DNA of 13,036 bases. Source: JAKORR01 sp964608495 (lineage in GTDB: Bacteria > Armatimonadota > Zipacnadia > Zipacnadales > FEN-943). The stretch is taken from assembly GCA_964608495.1 (NCBI GenBank), contig CAZSOQ010000147.1, positions 1 through 13,036 of the forward strand, in the 5' to 3' direction. Of the stretch, positions 6,721-13,036 are shown piece after piece. The notes under the pieces are model-generated. The model had not been told where the DNA came from. It did not search any database and saw only the letters and a program-made list of their open reading frames with translations. Position 1 is the first letter of the stretch. Each line of letters starts with the position of its first letter. A program made the position numbers and the translations under genes.

Positions 6721-7332
6721 ATGGCGAAGCTCGACCTGAAGAAGGAGTTGCGGCAGCTCTACCTGCCCTCTGCCACCGCGGTGTCGCTGGTTGACGTGCC
6801 GGAGCTGTGGTTCGCCATGATTGACGGCTCCGGCGACCCGAACGGCTCCCCGGCCTTCGAGGCGGCGGTCGGCGCGCTCTATGCCGTGTCCTTCACGGCC
6901 AAGTTCCTGGTCAAAGCCGAGCAGGCCCGCGACTATGTGGTCATGCCGCTCGAGGGCCTGTGGTGGATGGAGGACATGGCCCAGTTCAGCCTCGACCGCA
7001 AGGACGAGTGGCTCTGGACACTGATGATCCTGCAGCCCGACTACGTCACTCCCGAGGTCTTCGAGCAGGCCCTGGGGCAGGCCCGCCGGAAGAGGGACAA
7101 TCCGGCCCTGGCCGAGGTGAGGTTCGAGGCCTTCCACGAGGGCCTGTCGGCGCAGATCATGCACCTGGGCCCGTACAGCGAAGAGGGCCCCACCGTCGCC
7201 CGGCTGCACGCCTTCATCGCCGAGCAGGGCTACCGGCCCCACGGCAAGCACCACGAAATCTACCTGGGCGACCCGCGCCGTTGCGCGCCCGACAAGCTCA
7301 AGACGATTCTCCGCCAGCCCGTGACTCGCTAG
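6721..7332 (+). CDS. GyrI-like small-molecule-binding domain protein
   Basis: 203-aa cytoplasmic protein of the stand-alone GyrI-like family (SOUL/GyrI ligand-binding fold, without the DNA-binding helix-turn-helix of AraC or MerR relatives). It begins MAKLDLKKELRQLY, the usual start for this conserved group. Recognisable conserved segments are FAMIDGSGDPNGSPAF (about 36-51), YVVMPLEGLWWMED (about 73-86), LSAQIMHLGPYSEEGPT (about 144-160), HGKHHEIYLGDPRR (about 176-189) and a closing KTILRQPV. Relatives are predicted to bind or hydrolyse hydrophobic or cyclic small molecules; no function can be assigned here. Length is full for the family. It is the first gene of the rightward block, divergent from the glycosidase operon, and ends 70 bp before the GH116 gene. 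A role in this glycan locus is not obvious; it may be an unrelated passenger or a ligand sensor lacking a DNA-binding domain. Confidence 0.92.
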   Translation: MAKLDLKKELRQLYLPSATAVSLVDVPELWFAMIDGSGDPNGSPAFEAAVGALYAVSFTAKFLVKAEQARDYVVMPLEGLWWMEDMAQFSLDRKDEWLWTLMILQPDYVTPEVFEQALGQARRKRDNPALAEVRFEAFHEGLSAQIMHLGPYSEEGPTVARLHAFIAEQGYRPHGKHHEIYLGDPRRCAPDKLKTILRQPVTR

Positions 7333-7387
7333 CCCAGGCGCCGCGGAAAGCCGCCCGCGCCGGCGGGTCGGCCCGCGTGCCCGTGGG

Positions 7388-7394
7388 GGAGGAG
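7388..7394 (+). promoter_or_regulatory. Shine-Dalgarno for the GH116-like gene
   Basis: GGAGGAG sits 8 bases before ATG 7403 and only 2 bases before the in-frame GTG at 7397. The spacing favours the ATG. It lies in the 70-bp gap after the GyrI-like gene. Confidence 0.65.
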
Positions 7395-7402
7395 ATGTGG
7401 CA

Positions 7403-10297
7403 ATGCCCGTGACCTGCCTACTAGTGTCCGCCGCGCTCTGGCTCCTGCCGGGCGCGCAGTTCGACCAGGTGCGGCTGCCCGAGACGGGCCGCTCCGTCCC
7501 CGCCGTCGTCTACCACGCCGGCGAGCCGACGACCGGTGTGCCCATCGGCGGGCTGGGTACCGGCGCCATCGAGCTGGACGGCACCGGGCGCTTCCGCGGC
7601 AGCACCGTGCAGTACTCCGTGATCCCGGGCCCGACGATCCCCCAGGCCTGTCTGGGCGTGTGGGCCGGCTCGGACCGGCGCGCGGGCGCTCGTCTGCTCC
7701 AGACCGAGCCCGCCCCCCCGGCCGAGGGCGTCCGCGACCTGCGCCTCGCGGGCCACTGGCCTTTCGCCGAGCTGGACCCGGTGGGCACGGGGCTTCCCGT
7801 GGACGTGCGCGTCACGGCCTGGACGCCGATCGTCGCGCGCGAGGCCGAGCTCAGCGCCACGCCCGCCCTGCTCCTGCGCGTCTATCTGACCAACCCGGGC
7901 CCCAGGCCGCGTCCGGCGGCGGCGGCCCTCGCCTGGCCCAACGACGTGACGACTCCCGGCGAGGCCGCCGGGAACGTGGGCGGCTGGCTCGGCTGGGAGC
8001 GTGAGAGCCTGGCCCCGGGCGAGACCTGGCGCTCCCGCCTGGCCCTGGCCCTTGCCGCCGAGACCGAGGAGGCGCGGGCAGCAGCGGGCGTCGCTCTCTC
8101 CGACGCGCTCCCCACGGCCTTCGCGCGACAGGCCGAGGGCTTCGTGGCGCTGGCGAAGGGTGACCTCACCGCCTTCTTCGTTGACGCCGCCGGCGGCTTC
8201 AACTGGGAGCCCCGCCGCGAGGAATCTTTCCGCACGCGCGCCGTGCCGGCCGGCAACCTCGGCCAGATGGTGTGGGCCCTGCACTACTCCGCGGGCGCCG
8301 AGCGCCGCAGCCTGCGCGCCGCGCTGGACATGGCGGGCGACTGTCGCCTCGCCGGCGGCCGCCTCGACCAGGCCCTGCTCTCCGCCGATGGCTCCGCACT
8401 GCAGCAGACGATCCTCAGCGACGACGGCGCCCTTCGCCTCACCATCACCACCTGGATCGCCGCCGGCGTGGTCCTGCGCGAGTACCGGGTCCAGAGCCTC
8501 GGCCAGCAGCCCCTCACCGGTCTTCTCCTCGGCCACTACATGAACTGGGACCTGGGCGGCCCGGCCGGCCGCGAGAGCGACGACACCGCCTCGGCCGCGC
8601 GCGACGGCGCCCTGGGCTTTTCCGACGAGTCGCTGGCTGCCGCCATGCTCGGCGAGCCGCGCCCGACGCTCTACGCGGTCGGGCCCTGGGCCGAGGCCCG
8701 CGACGCCCTCTACGCCGCGCGGGGCAGCGCCTTCGCCGACCTGCCCGAGGGCGTGCATCCGGTCAACCGCCTCGTCGCCGGGGGTGTCTACCTGGGCGAC
8801 AGCGAGGGCACGCGCGGCTACTACCTGAGCGCGCTCGGCGGCCGGACGACCGTGGCGCCCGACGCCGAGGGCCTGGCGGACTGGTGGCCGGACTTCGCTG
8901 ACAAAGGAGAGGTGCGGCCCGCGCGGGGCAAGGACGGTCCGGTGGGCGTCGTGGCGGCGACCACCGTCGTCCCACCCCGCGCCACCAGCCATCTCGACTT
9001 CATCCTCACCTGGCACTTCCCCGACCTGCGCGACAGCGACGGCAAGCTCATCGGCCGCGAGTACGCCCGGCGCTTCAGCTCACCCCTCGCGGCGGGCCAG
9101 TGGCTGCGCGTCGCCGGGCGCCTCGATGACCTCCTGCGCCGCACGCTCGACTGGCAGGAGCGCATCTACGCCGCCGACCTGTCCCCGTGGCTGCAGGACG
9201 CGCTCATCAACGGCCTGTACTCCTGGGCGCGCAACACCGCCTGGATCGCCGACGGCCGCTTCAGCCACAGCGAGTCCTTCACCGGCTGCTCGATCAACGA
9301 GACCATCGTCTGCCGCTTCGCCGGCTCCTGGCCGCTGATGCTTCTCTTCCCCGACCTGGAGCGCAACACTATGCGCCAGTTCATCCACCACCAGACCGAA
9401 GAGGGCGCGATCCCCTTCGCCTTCGGCGGCGGTCTGCGCTTCGACAGCCCCTACTACGAGACCCAGAAGTCCCTGGACAGCAGCGAGTTCGTCCTCATGG
9501 CCTGGCGCGACTACTGGTACTGGCGCGATCCCGACTGGCTGCGCGAGGCCCTGCCCGCGGTGAAGAAGGCCGTGGCCTACGGCCTCACTCTCGACACCGA
9601 CGGCGACGGCCTCATCAACGAGGTATCCATGCAGTACTACGACGTCTGGCGCTTCCACGGCACTTCGGCCTACGTCGCGGGCATCTGGCTCGCGGCCCTT
9701 CGCGCGGCCGAGGAGATGGCTGCGGCCGCCGGCGACGACGACTTCGCCGGCCGGTGCCGCGAGCTCTTCACCCGCGGCCGCGCGGCCTACGAGGCCAAGC
9801 TGTGGACCGGCCGCTACTACCGTCTGTACAACGAGCCCGAGACCGGCCGCCTCAGCGACGTCTGCCTCGGCAACCAGCTCGCCGGCCAGTGGTACGCCTA
9901 CCTGTCCGGCCTGGGCGAGATCCTGCCTCGCGACCACATCCTCAGCGCCCTGCAGTGGGTGAGCAAGCTCAACGGGGCCCACACGCCCTACGGTGTCACC
10001 AACGGCGTGCGGCCCGACGGCACCGCCGAGCCGGGCGCCCACTCCGACTGCGTCTCCATCGGCGAGACCTTCGCCTGTGCCGCCACGGCCATCTCCGCCG
10101 GCCTGCCCGAGCTGGGCCTGCCCGAAGCCGAGGAGGCCTACCGCAACGTCGCTCTGCTGCAGAAGACGCCGTGGAACATCTACTTCAACCACTCGGCCGA
10201 GGACGGGCACATGATCTGGGGCCTGAACTACTACTCGAACATGAGCCTCTGGACCGTGGCCCTTGCCCTGCAGCCGCGCCTCTTCGCCGAGCGGTAG
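7403..10297 (+). CDS. GH116-like exported glycosidase (DUF608 type)
   Basis: 964-aa retaining glycosidase related to bile-acid beta-glucosidase GBA2 and bacterial GH116 enzymes (beta-glucosidase, beta-xylosidase or N-acetylglucosaminidase activities are known in the family). The N-terminus MPVTCLLVSAALWLLPGA looks like a signal peptide, though without a basic n-region. The N-terminal beta-sandwich opens with the hallmark GVPIGGLGTGAIEL (about 45-58). The C-terminal (alpha/alpha)6 domain (about 570-955) contains an EF-hand-like calcium loop DTDGDGLINE (731-740) and YYDVWRFHGTSAYVAGIWLA, where Asp747 (codon 9641-9643) aligns with the family acid/base. The candidate nucleophile is Glu624 in FSHSESFTG (codon 9272-9274), placed by hand alignment to the LEG motif of GBA2. 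Surrounding residues diverge from the usual NTYDVHFYAS pattern. GTG at 7397 is an alternative start. It lies 30 bp before the lyase gene and is probably co-transcribed with it. The substrate is not determinable. Confidence 0.88.
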   Translation: MPVTCLLVSAALWLLPGAQFDQVRLPETGRSVPAVVYHAGEPTTGVPIGGLGTGAIELDGTGRFRGSTVQYSVIPGPTIPQACLGVWAGSDRRAGARLLQTEPAPPAEGVRDLRLAGHWPFAELDPVGTGLPVDVRVTAWTPIVAREAELSATPALLLRVYLTNPGPRPRPAAAALAWPNDVTTPGEAAGNVGGWLGWERESLAPGETWRSRLALALAAETEEARAAAGVALSDALPTAFARQAEGFVALAKGDLTAFFVDAAGGFNWEPRREESFRTRAVPAGNLGQMVWALHYSAGAERRSLRAALDMAGDCRLAGGRLDQALLSADGSALQQTILSDDGALRLTITTWIAAGVVLREYRVQSLGQQPLTGLLLGHYMNWDLGGPAGRESDDTASAARDGALGFSDESLAAAMLGEPRPTLYAVGPWAEARDALYAARGSAFADLPEGVHPVNRLVAGGVYLGDSEGTRGYYLSALGGRTTVAPDAEGLADWWPDFADKGEVRPARGKDGPVGVVAATTVVPPRATSHLDFILTWHFPDLRDSDGKLIGREYARRFSSPLAAGQWLRVAGRLDDLLRRTLDWQERIYAADLSPWLQDALINGLYSWARNTAWIADGRFSHSESFTGCSINETIVCRFAGSWPLMLLFPDLERNTMRQFIHHQTEEGAIPFAFGGGLRFDSPYYETQKSLDSSEFVLMAWRDYWYWRDPDWLREALPAVKKAVAYGLTLDTDGDGLINEVSMQYYDVWRFHGTSAYVAGIWLAALRAAEEMAAAAGDDDFAGRCRELFTRGRAAYEAKLWTGRYYRLYNEPETGRLSDVCLGNQLAGQWYAYLSGLGEILPRDHILSALQWVSKLNGAHTPYGVTNGVRPDGTAEPGAHSDCVSIGETFACAATAISAGLPELGLPEAEEAYRNVALLQKTPWNIYFNHSAEDGHMIWGLNYYSNMSLWTVALALQPRLFAER

Positions 10298-10327
10298 CCC
10301 GCGCCGTGCGGCGCCGGTGACCGAGCC

Positions 10328-13012
10328 ATGACGACACGAACACAACACGCCGAGCCATGCTCGGGTCCTCCCACGGCGACCCTCATCGCCGCCTTCGCCT
10401 TTGCCCTTGCCGCCTGGCCCCAGCACGCCCTGGGAGGTGGCCTCGTGGTCTTCGAACCCCGCATTGATCAGGTCGGGCGCGCCTCGGAGGTCTTCGAGTT
10501 CAACTTAACGGCCGACGCCCCCGAGGTGCTCGCCCGGCAGGCCGAGCGGGCCTCCGTCCGCGTGGGCTACGGCACGCCGCCGCTGGTCTTCAGGGCCGAC
10601 TGCCCGCGCCCCGCCGTCCTGGCCCTGCACATCGCCAGGGTCTCGCGCGGGGGCGCGAAGCTGGTCGTCAGCGTCGAGGACCGAGCCTATGGCCTCACCT
10701 GGCCCCCCGCCGACCACACCCACATCGTCGGCACCGCCTACTTCGTCGTGCTCCCCCCGGGCCCGACCGCCGCGACCGTCGCCGTGCCCTCCGGCGTCGT
10801 CGTCCTAGACCGCTACACCCTCTACCCGACCGACCAGCAAGTCTCCGGTGAGGTGATGACCCCCATGCCGTCCGGTGAAGACAACGAGTGGACCGCCCCG
10901 TCCGGGTCCGAGGAAGCCGCCGCGCCGGGCAGACTCCGCCGGCAGGTCGCCGGTCTCGACCCCACGGCCGGCGCGCTCGGCTGGCCCTACACCCTCTCGC
11001 CCCACGACTCCGGGATGGTGCTCGAGGACTGCTGGCCCACGATCTACTTCGGGGCCGAGCGCGTGCCCGAGATGCGCCGCAAGATCAGCAGCCTGCCCTG
11101 GGCCCGCGCGGCCTTCGAGCAAATGAAGCGCGAGGCCGAGCAGGTGCTCGCGGCCGAGCCCGTCCAGCCCATCGAGCCCGTCGGCTGGCGCCACGACTTC
11201 TACTCCCGCCGCAGCGGCGAGCATCTCGTCTACGATCCTGCCAGCCCCGACCGCTTCCTCGACCCGTGGACTGGCGGCTTCGAGGACCTGCCCGCCCAGC
11301 ACCGGGCCTGGGTGCTTTTCACCCACGAGCGCACCCACCGCCTCATGCGCAGCCTGGGCTTCCTCTACGCCCTTACCGGCGATGAGCGCTATGCCGCCTG
11401 GGTCGCCGAGGGCCTGCGCCGCGCGGTCGAGATGTTCCGGCACAGGGAGCTGCGCAGCGAGGAGCGCACGGGAGCGCTGTACTTCCAGCCTCTGTACGAC
11501 GCCCCCGCGCTGATCATGCTCTGCGACTCCTACGTGCTCACCCGCGACAGCAAGGCCTACTCGGCCGAGGACCACGAGGCCATCAGGACCGGCATCTTCG
11601 AGGAGGGCATGCCCTACCAGGTCCGGTTCCTGGACGGCTCCGGCGTGCACAACATGTCCTGCTTCGTCGCCGCTGCCCTCGCGACGGCCGGCGAGCACTT
11701 CGGCCGCCGGGAGTGGGTGGACCGCGCACTCCGCGACGAGGGCAACAGCCTCGGGCCGCTCCTCAAGCGCGGCGTCCCGGGCGAAGGCGACGAGGAGCCC
11801 GACGGCTTCTGGTTCGAGGGCACGATGTTCTACCACTACTACTCGCTCTGCCCGCTCATCACCATGTACGAGACAGACAGGCGCCTGGGGGGCGACGCCT
11901 CGAAGGACCCCGGCGTCCGCCGCCGCCTCGAGGCCATGCTCGCGGCCCCGGCCTCGGTCGCCGACCAGAGCCTGCGCTTGCCCACCGTCGGCGACCTGGG
12001 CGCGCCCAGGGTCATGTCCCTGCCGCTGTACCGGCACGTCTACGAATACGCCGCGGGCCAGATGGACACCGGCCGCTTCGGCCCGCTCTTGGCCGCTGTC
12101 TATGCCACGGGCGTGCCGCGCAACTCGCTCACGGCTCTCGCCTTCGGCCCGGACGAGCTACCCGAGCCGCGCTTCCCGTCGGGCAGCGCCCTGCTGGAGC
12201 GCCGCGGAATCGGGGTCCTGCGCGGCGCCGACGACTGGTACCTGCTCTTCAAGGCCGGACCTCACGGCGCGGGGCACGATCACCCCGACAAGCTCGAGAT
12301 CGTCCTCAACGCCCGCGGCCGGATTCTCGCCCCCGATCTCGGCACGGCCGGCTATGCCCTGAGCGACATCCACACCTACTACCGCAGCACCTTCTCGCAC
12401 AACACCCTCTTCGTGGACGAGGCGGACCAGAAGCCCGTGCACGACGCCTCGCTCGTCTGGCGACCCGAGGCAGCCCCGGGCTATGCCCACGGCACGGTCC
12501 GCGACGCCTACGAGGGCGTCACGCTCGACCGCCGGGTGTGGTTCGACCCGCCCTACGTCGTGGTCGCGGACACGTGCTCGTCCGCCGAGGAGCACAGGTA
12601 CGGCTGGGTCTTCCACGCCTACGGCAGCCTGCACGGCGAAGTCTCGCGGGCCCTCGAGGACCTGGGCCTGCCCCCGGTCGGCCCGCTGCACCGCTACCTG
12701 ACGGGGGTGCGCACGGCCTGCACCGATGGCGTGCTGGACGCGACCTGGCGCGTGGAGCAGGGGGTGTACCTCAGGCTCCTGGCGACCTCCGATGGGCCCT
12801 TCGAGGCGATGCTGGGGCGCACGCCGGGCAACCCGATGCCCGACGACCAGGGCGCGGTGGTCCTACGCGCCCCGGGGACGCAGCGGCGCTTCCGGGCGGT
12901 CCTCGAGGTCCACTCGGCCTCGCCGAGCGTCTCGTCGCTGGCGCCCGACGGCGAGGGCCTGATCGTCACGCTGGCCGACGGCTCCCGGCGCGTCTACGGC
13001 CCCGGGGACTGA
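10328..13012 (+). CDS. Heparinase II/III-like polysaccharide lyase
   Basis: 894-aa exported protein expected to cleave a uronate-containing polysaccharide by beta-elimination (heparinase II/III superfamily, as in PL12, PL15, PL17 and PL21). The signal peptide spans about 1-36, with Arg4 and hydrophobic TLIAAFAFALAAW. An extra beta-rich domain follows (about 39-168), then an acidic Pro/Ser linker (about 171-207), an alpha/alpha toroid (about 230-600) and the heparinase II/III beta domain (about 615-890). Candidate catalytic residues are His441 in SGVHNMSCF, Tyr502 in FEGTMFYHYY, and His646, His650 or His652 in GPHGAGHDHPDKLE; FSHNTLFVDEADQ (about 689-701) is also typical. Spacing of His441 and Tyr502 resembles characterised PL15-type lyases. 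The ATG at 10328 has no clear Shine-Dalgarno; the 30-bp gap after GH116 allows translational coupling. The exact PL family and substrate are unresolved. It is the last gene of the rightward block. Confidence 0.88.
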   Translation: MTTRTQHAEPCSGPPTATLIAAFAFALAAWPQHALGGGLVVFEPRIDQVGRASEVFEFNLTADAPEVLARQAERASVRVGYGTPPLVFRADCPRPAVLALHIARVSRGGAKLVVSVEDRAYGLTWPPADHTHIVGTAYFVVLPPGPTAATVAVPSGVVVLDRYTLYPTDQQVSGEVMTPMPSGEDNEWTAPSGSEEAAAPGRLRRQVAGLDPTAGALGWPYTLSPHDSGMVLEDCWPTIYFGAERVPEMRRKISSLPWARAAFEQMKREAEQVLAAEPVQPIEPVGWRHDFYSRRSGEHLVYDPASPDRFLDPWTGGFEDLPAQHRAWVLFTHERTHRLMRSLGFLYALTGDERYAAWVAEGLRRAVEMFRHRELRSEERTGALYFQPLYDAPALIMLCDSYVLTRDSKAYSAEDHEAIRTGIFEEGMPYQVRFLDGSGVHNMSCFVAAALATAGEHFGRREWVDRALRDEGNSLGPLLKRGVPGEGDEEPDGFWFEGTMFYHYYSLCPLITMYETDRRLGGDASKDPGVRRRLEAMLAAPASVADQSLRLPTVGDLGAPRVMSLPLYRHVYEYAAGQMDTGRFGPLLAAVYATGVPRNSLTALAFGPDELPEPRFPSGSALLERRGIGVLRGADDWYLLFKAGPHGAGHDHPDKLEIVLNARGRILAPDLGTAGYALSDIHTYYRSTFSHNTLFVDEADQKPVHDASLVWRPEAAPGYAHGTVRDAYEGVTLDRRVWFDPPYVVVADTCSSAEEHRYGWVFHAYGSLHGEVSRALEDLGLPPVGPLHRYLTGVRTACTDGVLDATWRVEQGVYLRLLATSDGPFEAMLGRTPGNPMPDDQGAVVLRAPGTQRRFRAVLEVHSASPSVSSLAPDGEGLIVTLADGSRRVYGPGD
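10442..10840 (+). other. Unidentified N-terminal domain of the lyase
   Basis: Encodes residues about 39-171 of the heparinase II/III-like protein. Strand-like segments alternate (VFEFNLTAD, ASVRVGYG, AVLALHIARVS, KLVVSVEDRAYGLTW, HIVGTAYFVVLP, GVVVLDRYTLY), suggesting a beta-sandwich, possibly carbohydrate-binding. I do not recognise the family. An acidic, Pro/Ser-containing linker follows. Confidence 0.5.
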
Positions 13013-13022
13013 CCGCGCTCCC

Positions 13023-13036
13023 GGGCCCCGGGGCCC
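13023..13036. repeat. 14-bp GC palindrome at the window end
   Basis: GGGCCCCGGGGCCC is a perfect palindrome 10 bases after the lyase stop codon. It has no loop and no visible T-tract before the window ends, so a terminator can be neither claimed nor excluded. A similar GGCCCCGGGGAC string occurs at the end of the lyase gene (about 12999-13010). Confidence 0.4.

Noticed and set aside
7354..7367. Hairpin CCCGC-GCCG-GCGGG between the GyrI-like and GH116-like genes as a terminator
   Set aside because: The stem is only 5 bp and no T-tract follows; such hairpins are expected by chance at this GC content.
7421..9016. 531-aa open frame on the minus strand
   Set aside because: Antisense to the GH116-like gene, without a ribosome site or recognisable motifs.
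9080..10426. 448-aa open frame on the minus strand
   Set aside because: Antisense to the conserved catalytic domain of the GH116-like gene; Gly/Ala/Val-rich with no recognisable domain.
10499..10516. TTA leucine codon in the lyase gene as a developmental control codon
   Set aside because: A single rare codon in the lyase, with no evidence that the organism is an actinomycete using bldA-type control.
10805..12037. 410-aa open frame on the minus strand
   Set aside because: Antisense to the heparinase II/III-like gene, low-complexity composition and no domain signal.

Overview
The window is about 13 kb of very GC-rich bacterial DNA (roughly 70% G+C by eye), almost fully coding. It carries a carbohydrate-degradation locus of seven genes in two divergent blocks. 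No rRNA, tRNA, CRISPR array, transposase or integrase was seen. The mix of GH51, GH116/DUF608-type, heparinase II/III-type and GH101/DUF5696-like proteins next to medium-chain dehydrogenases (MDR) resembles polysaccharide-degrading Armatimonadota, Planctomycetota or Verrucomicrobiota-type genomes. That placement is an inference and no marker gene is present to settle it.

Left block, minus strand, read from 6562 down to the left edge: (a) a 1047-aa probably secreted or lipid-anchored multidomain protein with a GH101/DUF5696-like predicted catalytic barrel flanked by two copies of a beta-sandwich module; (b) a BchC-like, apparently zinc-free MDR dehydrogenase (330 aa, GTG start at 3347); (c) a second MDR dehydrogenase (339 aa) that keeps catalytic-zinc-type residues, lacks the structural-zinc cysteine loop, and has an unusual Cys/His-rich insertion before the Rossmann motif; (d) a cytoplasmic GH51 alpha-L-arabinofuranosidase cut by the left edge (416 N-terminal residues, both catalytic glutamates visible). 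Gaps are 71, 43 and 43 bp and every start has a good Shine-Dalgarno sequence, so this looks like one operon.

Right block, plus strand, from 6721: (e) a GyrI-like small-molecule-binding domain protein (203 aa); (f) a GH116-like exported glycosidase (964 aa); (g) a heparinase II/III-like polysaccharide lyase with a signal peptide and an extra N-terminal beta-rich domain (894 aa). Gaps are 70 and 30 bp. A 158-bp divergent intergenic region (6563-6720) separates the blocks and holds a perfect 6+6 bp inverted repeat.

A plausible overall reading (inference): exported enzymes f, g and perhaps a attack an arabinose- and uronate-containing glycan outside the cytoplasm. The intracellular GH51 trims arabinosyl oligosaccharides, and the two MDR enzymes oxidise or reduce a released sugar or aglycone. 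No transporter, sulfatase, SusCD pair or classical transcription factor is present. The most distinctive observations are the duplicated module around the barrel of protein a, the Cys-rich insertion in dehydrogenase c, and the pairing of two very different MDR enzymes with glycosidases.
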